This document shows positions 19,309 through 28,211 of a stretch of 64,000 nucleotides of DNA, in pieces. The notes under the pieces are model-generated. The model searched no databases. It was not told where the DNA came from and saw nothing but the letters and a program-made list of their open reading frames with translations. The translations under genes and the position numbers were made by a program. Position 1 is the first letter of the stretch, and the number at the start of each line of letters is the position of its first letter. Source of the DNA: Dokdonella sp. (lineage in GTDB: Bacteria; Pseudomonadota; Gammaproteobacteria; Xanthomonadales; Rhodanobacteraceae); contig JADJQH010000008.1 in NCBI GenBank assembly GCA_016712865.1, forward strand, positions 1 to 64,000, read 5' to 3'.

Positions 19309-20115
19309 ATGAAGGTTTTCAGTCACTCGGCCCCGTTGTGCATGCTTGCCGGGATGCTGGTCGCGTCGCCTGCGTTGGGCGTTCAACTGGTCAGCAACGG
19401 TCCCTTCATCACCAATCCGGGCGCCCACGCGAGCGGCGAAGACGTCAGCCTGGCCCAGGATGTCACCTACAGTGGCTACACCGCGCTCGGCTTCAACGCC
19501 GGTCCGGATTATCGGCTGGCGGATGATTTCTCGGTTCCGCCGGGCCACTACTGGACGATAACCAGCACGCGCCTGTTTGCCTACCAGACCGGTGCCGGCG
19601 ACGCGCCGTTCACGGATGCCCGCGTGATCATCTGGCAAGGGCAGCCCGACGGATTTGGCAGCATCAAGCTGTTCGACGGTACCGTCAGCAACAACCTGGT
19701 TTCATCCACGCCTGGCGCCTATCGCACCGCGCAATCCTTCGGCGCCACCATGTTCAGTGATACGGCGCGCCGCATCCACACGCTGGAAACCGCAGTCACG
19801 CCGTTGTTGCTGGGGCCAGGCGCCTACTGGATCGACTGGCAGGTGAAGGGACCCACGCCGACCAGTGCGGTGTTCACGCCGCCCGTCAGCATCCTGGGCC
19901 AGGCCAGCACCTTCCTGGGTGGTTTCCCCCGCTTGAAGTGTCCATCCGGCATCACCGATCCCGAAGACGAATGCTTTGGACCGACGGGCCAGTGGATCCT
20001 TTTCAACAACGGCACCTCGTCCTATGTCGTCGATTTGCCCTTCGAGTTGCATGGCACCGACGTGATCGACGCCATCTTCGAGACCGGATTCGAGACGCCG
20101 CCTGCGAGTCCCTGA
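19309..20115 (+). CDS. Exported protein of unknown function with IFETGFE tail
   Basis: 268 residues. A signal peptide ends near LVASPALG. The mature part is rich in aromatic and small residues (DYRLADDFSVPPGHYWTITSTRLFAYQTG, GPGAYWIDWQVKG, GQWILFNNGTSSYVVDLPFELHG), suggesting a beta-sandwich such as a choice-of-anchor or jelly-roll domain. It ends DVIDAIFETGFETPPASP. IFETGFE is the third example here of an I-F-x-x-G-F-acidic tail on an exported protein. A purine-rich GAGGAAAGCGGC precedes the ATG. No enzyme motif is visible and I do not recognise a named family for the body. Confidence 0.8.
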   Translation: MKVFSHSAPLCMLAGMLVASPALGVQLVSNGPFITNPGAHASGEDVSLAQDVTYSGYTALGFNAGPDYRLADDFSVPPGHYWTITSTRLFAYQTGAGDAPFTDARVIIWQGQPDGFGSIKLFDGTVSNNLVSSTPGAYRTAQSFGATMFSDTARRIHTLETAVTPLLLGPGAYWIDWQVKGPTPTSAVFTPPVSILGQASTFLGGFPRLKCPSGITDPEDECFGPTGQWILFNNGTSSYVVDLPFELHGTDVIDAIFETGFETPPASP

Positions 20116-20127
20116 GGGGAGGCGGTG

Positions 20128-21198
20128 CTATCGAGCGTCTGGCGGTAGCGACAATGTGCGGCGGATCTCGTCGGACACGAAACCCACCATGGCCGGGTTG
20201 CGCGCGCCGGGAATGACGGCGGTGTCGAACAACTCATCGACCATGCCTTCGATGCGCAGCTCGTGCACCACGTCGCCGCGCTCCAGGTCGATCACCTGCA
20301 CCGCGCAGCGCGCGCTTGCCCCCTTGGCTTCGAGATTGCGATCCAGCGCCAGGCCGCTGAAGGTCTTGTTCTTGCGTGGTTTGGAAATCCCCACCACGGC
20401 GTAGCGGCCGATGAAACTTGCGCCGCGCAGGAAGCCTGGGCAGAACGCGATCGGCTCGAAGCGCCCGCGCCAGGTGTCGACAAAGCCGAACTCGCCGCTG
20501 CCGGCGTTGAGGATCCACAGGCGGCCCTGATGCCAGCGCGGTGAATGCGGCATGGACAAGCCTGTGCAGATGATCTCGTTGCTGCGCACGTCGATCACCA
20601 GGCCTCCGTCGTGGCGGTGCTCGCGCCAACCTTCGTTGACATCGCTCTTGGCCACGCAGGTGACGTAAGCCGGTTCGCCGTTGTGCATGGCCAGCCCGTT
20701 CAGATGGCAGCGGTCTTCGGCGGCGTAGCGCGAAACAAATGGCGGTTTCCAGATCGGGCGGAAGTTGTACTTCACATCCGGTCGTGCAAGGCAGGAGTAC
20801 AGGGTGGAAACGAAGACCGGCTCGCCAGCGGCATCGACCGCGACATCGTGCACGTCGATGTCGCCGGTGGTGTAGGCCAGTTGCGGCACGTAATAGCGAT
20901 CAAATGCGCCGTGGCGTTCGCCCTTCTGCAGGGCATTCTCGAATCGCCACAACTGCCAGAGCGTGGCCACCCAAAGCGATTGATCGTGCGCCGCCAGACC
21001 CATCACCCGCGCCAGGGTGCGATTGAACACCGCCAGCTTGCCGTGCTCATCCAGCCCGATCAGGAACAGCTTGCCGACCTGATAAGTGCTGAAGGCAATC
21101 GATGCGCGCTGCTCGGCCAGCCAGGAAACGAACAGGCGCGAGGCGGTGATCTCGAGTTTCTGGTCCGCAGCGTTTGCAGAAACGTCAGCCATGGGCAT
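20128..21198 (-). CDS. TIGR03032 family protein (beta-propeller-like)
   Basis: 356 residues matching the TIGR03032/DUF4915 family: FVSWLAEQRASIAFSTYQVGKLFLIGLD near the start, FNRTLARVMGLAAHDQSLWVATLWQLWRFEN, DIDVHDVAVDAAGEPVFVSTLYSCLA, GLSMPHSPRWHQGRLWILNAGSGEFGFVD and GFLRGASFIGRYAVVGISKPR. The repeats of one beta-blade suggest a propeller. No signal peptide, so probably cytosolic. Function unknown; relatives often occur near glycosyltransferase or tetratricopeptide genes, which is not the case here. It converges on the gene ending at 20115 with 12 bases between stops. Confidence 0.88.
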   Translation of the reverse strand: MPMADVSANAADQKLEITASRLFVSWLAEQRASIAFSTYQVGKLFLIGLDEHGKLAVFNRTLARVMGLAAHDQSLWVATLWQLWRFENALQKGERHGAFDRYYVPQLAYTTGDIDVHDVAVDAAGEPVFVSTLYSCLARPDVKYNFRPIWKPPFVSRYAAEDRCHLNGLAMHNGEPAYVTCVAKSDVNEGWREHRHDGGLVIDVRSNEIICTGLSMPHSPRWHQGRLWILNAGSGEFGFVDTWRGRFEPIAFCPGFLRGASFIGRYAVVGISKPRKNKTFSGLALDRNLEAKGASARCAVQVIDLERGDVVHELRIEGMVDELFDTAVIPGARNPAMVGFVSDEIRRTLSLPPDAR

Positions 21199-21444
21199 GG
21201 GTGCGAAAGTGGCAGCGCGGGTGATTATGGCAAGAACCGTCCGCCGTGCTCACTCGAACGGTTGGCACCTGAGCGAGCGCGAGACTTGCCGGATACGTGG
21301 GCAAGTTCTCCTTCTTTCCATCAAGGCCCGCCCCTCGATCAACACTGAAGGCACGAGCAGCGCAAGTCATTCCGCGCCGTATCCAGCGCGCAAGAGCGGA
21401 ACCTGGCCGCCCTTGCCGAGGATGCGCCCACTTCACGCAAAGTC

Positions 21445-22884
21445 TCAGGCGTCGGGCTTGGCCAGCTTGCTGTTGCGTATGCCGTAACCGAAATACACCA
21501 CGAGGCCCAGCACCAGCCAGATCAGGAAGCGCTCCCACGTGGCCCAAGGCAGCAGGGCCAGCAGCCAGATGGAGAAACCGATACCGATCACCGGGACCAG
21601 GGGAACCCAGGGCGTGCGGAACGCGCGCGGCAGCTCGGGGCGCTTGTAGCGCAAGACGAGAATGGCGCTGCAAATCAGCACGAAGGCGCTGAGCGCGCCG
21701 ATGTTCACCAGCGTCGCGAGGTCATTCAGTGGCAGCAGGCCGGCGACCAGCGCGGTAATCACGCCGAGAATCAGGGTGGGCCGATAGGGCGTGCCATTGG
21801 TCGGATGCACCTTGGCAAACCAGCCCGGCAGCAGGCCATCGCGCGAGAGCGCAAACCAGATGCGCGCCGCCGCCAGCATGAAGGCAAAGATCACGCTGAT
21901 GATGCTGGTCACCGCGGTAACGGAAATGGCGACGCTGATCCAGGTGAGACCCAGGCTGCGGAAGGCCACGGCAACCGGCGCATCGTTGCCCAGGGTCGAA
22001 TAGTGGGCGATGCCGGTCAGCACCATCGAGATGGTGAGATACAGCAACATCGAGATGCCGAGCGAAAGCAGGATCGCGCGTGGCAGGTCGCGCTGCGGAT
22101 TGCGCGCTTCCTCGGCGGCCGTGGTCAAGGTGTCGTAGCCGAACACCGCAAAGAAGACCACCGCGGCGGCGGCGGTCACACCGTGCCAGCCGAACTGGCG
22201 CACGCCTTCGGCATTGATGATTTCCGCTGGCACGAAGGGATGCCAGTTGGCCGGGTTCACGTAGAACGCACCAATCAGGATGACCAGCGCCACGCCAACC
22301 ACCTTGACCGCAACCACCACTGTATTGAGACGAGCGCCGACTTCGGTTTTCGCGGTGAGCAGCACGGCCACGCCCATGGCCACCAGCGCCGCGATCACGT
22401 TGAACACGCGTCCCTCGCCGCTGCCGATCGCCCCTTGCGCCCAAACCGGCAACCCCAAGCCAAAGTAAACGAGGATGTCCTGCATGTAACCCGACCAGCC
22501 ACTGGCCACCGCGGCCACGATCAGGGCGTACTCCAGCAATAGATCCCAACCGATCAACCAGGCGACAAACTCGCCAAGTACCGCATAGCCGTAGGTGTAG
22601 GCGCTGCCGGTAACCGGGATCAGGCCGGCAAACTCGGCATAACACAGGGCCGCTGCCGCACTTGCGATGCCGGCAATGATGAAGGAGATGGCCACCGCCG
22701 GTCCGGCGTTGGCCGCGGCTTGTTGCCCGGCCAGCACGAAGATGCCGACGCCGATGATTCCGCCAAGGCCAATGCTGGTCAGTTGCCATACACCGAGCAC
22801 CCGCCGCAATTCCTTGCGTTGCCCGACTTCCGCCTGCAACTGTTCAACGCTCTTGTGTCGCACAAGCCTTGCCATCAGATTCAT
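21445..22884 (-). CDS. APC-superfamily amino acid permease
   Basis: 479 residues with about 12 to 14 membrane helices. The first-helix motif GLGGIIGVGIFVLAG and the helix-6 region FFAVFGYDTLTTAAEEARNPQRDLP are hallmarks of the APC family, close to the cationic-amino-acid/YhdG branch. Start is ATG 22884 (MNLMARLV), preceded by GGGGAG. An open frame continues further upstream but has no membrane character. It is divergent from the M24 peptidase gene, and the neighbours are mostly exported peptidases, so uptake of released amino acids is a reasonable inference. Substrate not determinable. Confidence 0.9.
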   Translation of the reverse strand: MNLMARLVRHKSVEQLQAEVGQRKELRRVLGVWQLTSIGLGGIIGVGIFVLAGQQAAANAGPAVAISFIIAGIASAAAALCYAEFAGLIPVTGSAYTYGYAVLGEFVAWLIGWDLLLEYALIVAAVASGWSGYMQDILVYFGLGLPVWAQGAIGSGEGRVFNVIAALVAMGVAVLLTAKTEVGARLNTVVVAVKVVGVALVILIGAFYVNPANWHPFVPAEIINAEGVRQFGWHGVTAAAAVVFFAVFGYDTLTTAAEEARNPQRDLPRAILLSLGISMLLYLTISMVLTGIAHYSTLGNDAPVAVAFRSLGLTWISVAISVTAVTSIISVIFAFMLAAARIWFALSRDGLLPGWFAKVHPTNGTPYRPTLILGVITALVAGLLPLNDLATLVNIGALSAFVLICSAILVLRYKRPELPRAFRTPWVPLVPVIGIGFSIWLLALLPWATWERFLIWLVLGLVVYFGYGIRNSKLAKPDA

Positions 22885-23203
22885 GCTGCTGCTCCCCGGA
22901 AACCGTTGCCGATCATAGCGGCAAAGCAACGCAAACAAGGCAGGCAGGCCGTGCGATGGGCAAAAGCAAGCGAAATCAAACTGCAGTGCACGCCGTTTGC
23001 ACTCCAACTGTGCTCGGCACAGGCGAATCGAGCCTGCGGCGCGATCGGCCTTGCTCGGGTAGCCAACGTCACGCGCTGGGTCGGATGCGGAGAACCCAGC
23101 GCTTTGCTGGATAGTGTCGTATGTGCGGTGTTGACCTATCATCCAAGGCTGGCCGATGCGGGCGTGCACCTTGCCCTTGGCAGCATGTTGAGGAGTGGAA
23201 GCA

Positions 23204-24478
23204 ATGAAACCGGGTTCGATGCCTAGCCTTTCCCGCCGAAACTTCCTGGCCGCCGCCGGCGCCATGCCGTTGCTGGCACTCACCGGCATTCCGCCTGTGC
23301 TTGCCGACGAAGCAACCGAACTGTCGAGCATCACCTCGAAGGCGAAACCCATCGACGAAGCCGAGCGCAAGGCGCGCATAGCGCGTGCGCAAACCCTGAT
23401 GGCTGGGCACGGCATCGGCGCAGTGCTGATTGAACCCGGATCCTCGCTGCTCTATTTCACCGCGGTGAACTGGTGGCGCAGTGAGCGCCTGACTTGTGCC
23501 GTGTTGCCGGTCGAGGGCGAGCCGTGCCTCGTCACCCCATTCTTCGAGGAACCATCGGTTCGCGAATCCCTGGGCGTGCCGGCCGAGGTGCGCGTGTGGC
23601 AGGAGCACGAGGATCCCGTCGATGTCGTTGCCGGATTCCTGCGCGAGAAGAAGTTGCTGGAGCGACCCATCGGCATCGAGGAAACCGTGCGCTATTTCGT
23701 GGTCGATGGTTTGCGCAAGGTGCTGCCGCATGCCCGCCTGGTATCCGCGAATCCGGTGGTGCGTGGCTGCCGCATGCGCAAAAGTGCCGCCGAGATTGCC
23801 CTGATGCAGTGCGCGAGCGATGTCACCGTGGCCGCGTATCGCTGGGTATATCCGCGCATTGAAGCCGGCATGGGGCCGCAGGACATTGGCGCGCTGATGT
23901 CGAATGCCACGCAGAAACTCGGTGGTGGCGAAGGCTTCAACCTGATCCTGCTGGGCGAGGCGTCAGCCTATCCGCACGGCAGTGGCAAGCCGCAAAAGGT
24001 GGTGCCAGGCGAGGTCGTGCTGATGGACTGCGGCTGCAACGTGCACGGCTACCAATCGGACATCTCGCGCAGCTTCGTGTTCGGCGGCAAGCCGAACGAT
24101 GAGCAGCGCAAGGTCTGGAACGAGGTGCACAAGGGACAGCAGATTGCATTCGCGGCGGCAAAGCCCGGAGTGCCCGCCGGTGAGGTCGATGATGCCGTGC
24201 GTCGCTACTACCAGTCATTGGGTTACGGGCCGGACTACAAGCTGCCGGGCCTCTCGCATCGCACCGGGCACGGCATCGGCATGGATGGACACGAGCCGGT
24301 CAACCTGGTGCGTGGCGAAAAGACTCCGCTCGCCGCCGGCATGTGTTTTTCCGATGAGCCGGGCATCTACATTCCCGGCAAGTTCGGCATTCGTCTTGAA
24401 GATTGCTTCCACATGACGGCCGAGGGGCCGCGCTGGTTCAGCACGCCGCCACCGTCCATCGACCAACCGTTTGACTGA
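23204..24478 (+). CDS. Tat-exported M24 (Xaa-Pro-type) metallopeptidase
   Basis: 424 residues. The Tat signal is clear: SLSRRNFLAAAGAMPLLALTG. The pita-bread core has all five metal ligands: VLMDCGCNVHGYQSDISRSF (two Asp), HRTGHGIGMDGHE (His), FSDEPGIYIPG (Glu) and GIRLEDCFHMT (Glu). Start is ATG 23204, eight bases after AGGAG; a GTG three codons earlier would lie inside that ribosome site. Tat export implies folding and metal loading in the cytoplasm before transport to the periplasm. Likely role is removal of proline-containing dipeptides or N-terminal residues from imported peptides, alongside the M20 enzyme next door. Confidence 0.93.
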   Translation: MKPGSMPSLSRRNFLAAAGAMPLLALTGIPPVLADEATELSSITSKAKPIDEAERKARIARAQTLMAGHGIGAVLIEPGSSLLYFTAVNWWRSERLTCAVLPVEGEPCLVTPFFEEPSVRESLGVPAEVRVWQEHEDPVDVVAGFLREKKLLERPIGIEETVRYFVVDGLRKVLPHARLVSANPVVRGCRMRKSAAEIALMQCASDVTVAAYRWVYPRIEAGMGPQDIGALMSNATQKLGGGEGFNLILLGEASAYPHGSGKPQKVVPGEVVLMDCGCNVHGYQSDISRSFVFGGKPNDEQRKVWNEVHKGQQIAFAAAKPGVPAGEVDDAVRRYYQSLGYGPDYKLPGLSHRTGHGIGMDGHEPVNLVRGEKTPLAAGMCFSDEPGIYIPGKFGIRLEDCFHMTAEGPRWFSTPPPSIDQPFD

Positions 24479-24527
24479 TCGCATCAACACGCATCCGCCA
24501 GCGAAACTCTGACCAACCACAATTTTC

Positions 24528-24616
24528 GTCACCCCGGCATACGCCGGGGTCCATTTTGCCCTTGATTCCATTGGAACAAAATCAAGATGGATTCCGGCTT
24601 GCGCCGGAATGACGGC
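24528..24616. repeat. Dispersed double-hairpin repeat (CCCCGGCATACGCCGGGG / TTCCGGCTTGCGCCGGAA)
   Basis: Two hairpins in one unit: CGTCACCCCGGCATACGCCG with GGGTCC, and GGATTCCGGCTTGCGCCGG with AATGACG, joined by a spacer that includes TTGATTCCATTGGAACAAAATCAA. The outer CGTCA and TGACG complement each other. This is a common intergenic element of many proteobacterial genomes; in translation it gives the familiar PAQAGI/AGVT strings. It lies in the 232-base gap before the M20 gene. Confidence 0.75.
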
Positions 24617-24710
24617 AAAAGCAACGTATTCAGCGTCGCCTTCAGTTTTGTCATAAAGCGCTTTCCCGTTCATCCACCACACGCATCGCAACATCGACGA
24701 AGGAGCAGGC

Positions 24711-26033
24711 ATGAGCATGATCAAAGGCATCACTTGCATGGGCGCGCTGGCTTTGGCCATTGCCGTCAGCACCGCCCGCGCTGCTGCACCGGCAGACATC
24801 CATGAAGCCGTGGCCAAGGATTTCGACAAGCGCCTCAAATCCCTGTTCCTACATTTCCACCAGAACCCCGAGCTGTCGTTTCGCGAAAGCAAGACAGCGG
24901 CGCGACTGGCCAAGGAGTTGCGCGCCCTTGGCTACAAGGTGACGGAGAAGGTGGGCGGCACCGGCGTGGTCGCGGTGATGAGGAACGGTGATGGCCCAAC
25001 GGTGATGTTGCGCGCCGACATGGATGGCTTGCCGGTTGAGGAAAACTCCGGACTTGCGTATGCGTCCAAGGTCAAGCAGAAGGACATGCATGGTGAACTG
25101 CGACCGGTCATGCATGCCTGCGGACACGACGTGCACGTGACCGCGCTGATCGGTGCCGCACGCCAGCTGGCCGAGCACAAGCAGGACTGGGCCGGCACCC
25201 TGGTGCTGATCGGGCAACCCGCCGAAGAGCTCATCAGCGGTGCACGCGCGATGATCGAGGATGGCCTCTACACGCGCTTTCCAAAGCCGGATGTCGCGCT
25301 TGCCTTCCATGTAAGTTCGGGCAGCGCGGCGGGCGTGCTGCAGGTGCCACCGGACATCGCGTATTCAAGTTCCGACAGCGTGGACATCATCGTGCACGGC
25401 ATCGGAGGGCACGGTGCATCACCACACGAGACCGTGGATCCGGTGCTGGTGGCATCGCAGATCGTGGTGTCCTTGCAATCCATCGTCAGCCGCAACATCA
25501 ATCCACTGCAACCGGCGGTGATCACCGTCGGCGCCATCCACGGCGGCAGCAAGCACAACATCATCGGCGAGCGCGTGGACATGCAGCTTACCGTGCGTTC
25601 CGACAGCGCCGAGGTGCGCCAGCAGCTTCTGGATGACATCGATCGCGTGGCCAAGGGCGTCGCCATCTCGATGGGCGTGCCGGACGACAAGTTGCCCGAA
25701 GTGATTCGCTCGAAAACCGAGAGTACGCCACCGACCATCAATGACACCGCGTCCGCGGAACTCGTGCGGACGGCGCTGACTGAGCAGTTCGGTGCAGACC
25801 GCATGGAAATGAAACCGCGCGATGGCATGGGTGCGGAAGACTTTGCCTACTTCGTCGCCCCTGAGCACGGCGTCAAGGGCGTGTATTTCAGCGTGGGCGG
25901 CGCCATGCCGGCGGATCTTGCGAAACCCACCCCGCACCACTCGCCGATCTTCCGGGTGGACTACGAGCCAGCGGTCAAGGCCGGGGCCGAAGCAATGGCG
26001 GTGGGGGCCATGGCATTGCTTGGAAAGCCGTAA
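24711..26033 (+). CDS. Exported M20-family amidohydrolase (aminoacylase/HipO type)
   Basis: 440 residues. A signal peptide ends near AVSTARAA. The M20D core shows LHFHQNPELSFRE, VMLRADMDGLPVEE (metal Asp), VMHACGHDVHVTALIGAA (Cys and His ligands), IGQPAEEL (Glu-Glu, catalytic and metal), FHVSSG (His), a dimerisation insert, and GAEDFAYFV near the end. It lies 232 bases after the M24 peptidase, on the same strand. A second enzyme of the same class is at 44720-46030. M20D proteins split N-acyl amino acids or dipeptides. Start ATG 24711 has GGAG upstream. Confidence 0.92.
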   Translation: MSMIKGITCMGALALAIAVSTARAAAPADIHEAVAKDFDKRLKSLFLHFHQNPELSFRESKTAARLAKELRALGYKVTEKVGGTGVVAVMRNGDGPTVMLRADMDGLPVEENSGLAYASKVKQKDMHGELRPVMHACGHDVHVTALIGAARQLAEHKQDWAGTLVLIGQPAEELISGARAMIEDGLYTRFPKPDVALAFHVSSGSAAGVLQVPPDIAYSSSDSVDIIVHGIGGHGASPHETVDPVLVASQIVVSLQSIVSRNINPLQPAVITVGAIHGGSKHNIIGERVDMQLTVRSDSAEVRQQLLDDIDRVAKGVAISMGVPDDKLPEVIRSKTESTPPTINDTASAELVRTALTEQFGADRMEMKPRDGMGAEDFAYFVAPEHGVKGVYFSVGGAMPADLAKPTPHHSPIFRVDYEPAVKAGAEAMAVGAMALLGKP

Positions 26034-26060
26034 CGTGGATCGCGCTTGCAACTTTGCGTA

Positions 26061-26086
26061 AGGGTGCGGCTTCACGGCCGCACCCT
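26061..26086. terminator. Stem-loop between convergent genes
   Basis: AGGGTGCGGC pairs with GCCGCACCCT over 10 bases with a six-base loop, placed between the M20 stop (26033) and the stop of the opposing gene (26120). There is no strong T run on either side, so it may be an mRNA end structure rather than a full intrinsic terminator. Confidence 0.5.
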
Positions 26087-26119
26087 GGGTCATGCATCAA
26101 TTGCAAATATACGCGGCGA

Positions 26120-26938
26120 TCACTCCTTGATCGGGGTGGCCTGCGATGACCAGATTTGCCAGCGGCCATCGCGCTTCACGAAAGTATCAATGTAGCGAAG
26201 CGAGCGTTTGAACATCTTGCCGTCCTTGTCGGTTCCTTCCGTGTGGTAGATGCCACTGACCCTGCCGTTGTCGCCGTCAACTTGCACATCCATGTCGGTG
26301 GTTACCGCCACCGTTGTCTTGCCTTCGCCAACACTTGCCAATGCAGCAGCCTTGTTTTCCATGGCGCCTGTCTTGCTGTCGACGCCCCAGTAGTCATCAG
26401 CCAGGTTCCGTTCGAACCAGGCCTTGTCGGCATTGAGGTCCGCCAGGTTCCATTCCAGATCCTTGTAGCCGACGATCCATTCGTCGCTGAGGTTGTGCAC
26501 GGCATTGCTGACCACTTGCCAGCGTCCGTCGATCTTCTCCAACTGGTGGATGCTGCGTGCCTGCCAGACCTTGGCATCGGCACCATCCCCATCCGTGCCC
26601 CAGACGCGATGCGTGATCAGCGCGGAGCGGTCGGTGCAGTTGATCTCGTAAAAATCCTGGGTTGGCACAGGTTCGGATTTTCCACTGGCCTTGGCTGCTT
26701 CTGCATTCTTGACCATGCCATCGATCACATCGGCGCGGCTTCTCGCTCCACCGGGGGTGAGGTCGGCGTAATTCTTCGCGTAGATTTTCTCGAGCGTGGC
26801 ACGGTCGCCGCTACTGCCGGCAACCGACCAGTCGCGGTCGAACTTCTCCAGGGCCGCCTTGTCGGCATCCGTGCAGGCCGCACCGGCAGCGCCCGCAGAC
26901 AGCAGGAACAAAACCGCAAACAACATGCGCATCTTCAT
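26120..26938 (-). CDS. Exported protein with two tandem NTF2/SnoaL-like (DUF4440-type) domains
   Basis: 272 residues. Signal peptide MKMRMLFAVLFLLSAGAAGA, cut before ACTDADK. Two similar halves follow. Half one: ALEKFDRDWSVAGSSGDRATLEKIYAKNYADLTPGG ... KVWQARSIHQLEKIDGRWQVVSN. Half two: DLEWNLADLNADKAWFERNLADDYWGVD ... LRYIDTFVKRDGRWQIWSSQ. Each half has the alpha-beta pattern and the closing DGRWQ strand of DUF4440/SnoaL-like cone folds, so this is an internal duplication. Most relatives have a single domain. No catalytic residues can be named. It is exported, and the ligand is unknown. Confidence 0.82.
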   Translation of the reverse strand: MKMRMLFAVLFLLSAGAAGAACTDADKAALEKFDRDWSVAGSSGDRATLEKIYAKNYADLTPGGARSRADVIDGMVKNAEAAKASGKSEPVPTQDFYEINCTDRSALITHRVWGTDGDGADAKVWQARSIHQLEKIDGRWQVVSNAVHNLSDEWIVGYKDLEWNLADLNADKAWFERNLADDYWGVDSKTGAMENKAAALASVGEGKTTVAVTTDMDVQVDGDNGRVSGIYHTEGTDKDGKMFKRSLRYIDTFVKRDGRWQIWSSQATPIKE

Positions 26939-27111
26939 TTCCCATCCTCCCCAAGACGGGGCGGGATGCCCCGCGTCCGCGAAGGCTACGCCTCGGGGTG
27001 GGTCACCGCAACGAATTCCTGCGGGATCACAGCTTTGAAAGCAAGCGGCAGTAGCCCAGCAGGTGATCCAGATCCTGCCTTACCACGGCTTCGAGGATCC
27101 TGTCGCTTTTT

Positions 27112-27511
27112 GTGGGAGCGAGCTTGCTCGCGACAGCTCCTGCTGCTTTTTGTGGGAGCGGGGGGGGCGAGCTTGCTCGCGACTTGATGTCTGTGACCGT
27201 CGCGTGCGAGCACGCTCCCACAAGAGCCAAAGCTGAGCCGTGCTGGTCTGTGAAACCCTGATTGCTGTGGGAGTGAGCTTGCTCGCGACAGCTCCTGTTG
27301 CTTTTTGTGGGAGCGAGCTTGCTCGCGACTTGATGTCTGTGACCGTCGCGTGCGAGCACGCTCCCACAAGAGCCAAAGCTGTGCCGCGCTGGTCTGTGAA
27401 ACCCTTTGCTGTGGGAGTGAGCTTGCTCACGACAGCTCCTGTTGCTTTTTGTGGGAGCGAGCTTGCTCGCGACTTGATGTCTGTGACCGTCGCGAGCAAG
27501 CTCGCTCCCAC
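27112..27511. repeat. REP cluster upstream of rayT: nine REPs in three tandem units
   Basis: Each unit holds two direct REPs (core GTGGGAGCGAGCTTGCTCGC) and one inverted REP, joined by constant spacers (AGCTCCTGTTGCTTTTT and TTGATGTCTGTGACC). Units begin at 27112, 27267 and 27411, periods 155 and 144. REP positions: 27112, 27152, 27199, 27267, 27307, 27345, 27411, 27451, 27489. The second REP of unit one has a G run grown to eight bases. The block ends 27 bases before the rayT start. The gap 26939-27111 shows nothing else. Confidence 0.88.
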
Positions 27512-27538
27512 AAGGGCAAGAAAGCCAAGGAGGAGCCC

Positions 27539-28033
27539 ATGCCCGTCCCGGATCGCGGCTACAAAGCATTACGGCGGGGTCGGGTTTCGCTGGATGGGCA
27601 GGTTTACCTGGTCACCACGGTCTGCCATGAACGCCAGCCACTGTTCGCCGATGCCGCTGCGGCGCGCGCGGCGATGACCGTGCTGTCCGCTCCCGCCACC
27701 TGGCCGCAAGCCAGCGCGCAAGCCTGGGTGCTGATGCCGGACCACTGGCATGGGTTGATCGAACTTCGTGGCGTCGAAACCGTTAGCCGCACGCTGCAAC
27801 GCCTCAAGAGCCTCGTCACCCGTGCCGTGCGGCAAATCCGAAGCGAATCGGTGCCCGTGTGGCAGGCCGGCTTCCACGATCACGCGCTGAGGTGCGAAGT
27901 AACCCTCGTCGCTGCGGCCCGCTATGTGCTGGACAACCCGGTGCGCGCACGGCTGTGCGAACACTGGAACGACTGGCCCTGGCGGGGCGGGGCGATGTTG
28001 GCATCGCTGTCGCCGGAATGCCCACTGGCATGA
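27539..28033 (+). CDS. REP-associated tyrosine transposase (RAYT, Y1/HUH family)
   Basis: 164 residues. Core motifs of the Y1 transposase (TnpA_REP) family: YLVTTVCHERQPLF, then LMPDHWHGLIEL with the metal-binding H-x-H, and AARYVLDNPVRARL, where the Tyr in YVLDNP is the expected nicking residue. AAGGAGGAG lies just before ATG 27539. The gene sits inside 12 REP copies, nine upstream and three downstream, as domesticated RAYTs do. It probably recognises REP hairpins as single strands and is responsible for the REPs and REPINs scattered over this window (7.9, 12.0, 44.5 kb). It has no terminal repeats of its own that would mark a free insertion sequence. Confidence 0.93.
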   Translation: MPVPDRGYKALRRGRVSLDGQVYLVTTVCHERQPLFADAAAARAAMTVLSAPATWPQASAQAWVLMPDHWHGLIELRGVETVSRTLQRLKSLVTRAVRQIRSESVPVWQAGFHDHALRCEVTLVAAARYVLDNPVRARLCEHWNDWPWRGGAMLASLSPECPLA

Positions 28034-28057
28034 CGGCTTCTGTAGGAGCCAGGGCTT

Positions 28058-28154
28058 GTGGGAGCGAGCTTGCTCGCGACCGTGATGCATGAGGCATCGC
28101 GTGCAAGCACGCTCCCACAAGAGCCGAAGCCGTCGCGTGCAAGCACGCTCCCAC
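28058..28154. repeat. REP cluster downstream of rayT: three REPs
   Basis: One forward REP (28058-28080) and two inverted, diverged REPs (about 28096-28118 and 28132-28154, with GCGTGCAAGCACGCTCCCAC). The inverted pair shares the variant GTGCAAGCACG also seen, as GTGCGAGCACG, in the inverted REPs upstream of rayT. So the inverted members form a subtype distinct from the direct ones. Confidence 0.85.
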
Positions 28155-28211
28155 AGTGCGCAGGGTTGGCCCACGGCAACGTCTGAAAGCAGGCCCGAGC
28201 GAGCGATCCGC

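Noticed and set aside
27112-27511. Possible CRISPR array from regularly repeated hairpins
   Set aside because: Spacers are constant, not unique, and the units are REPs next to a RAYT gene.
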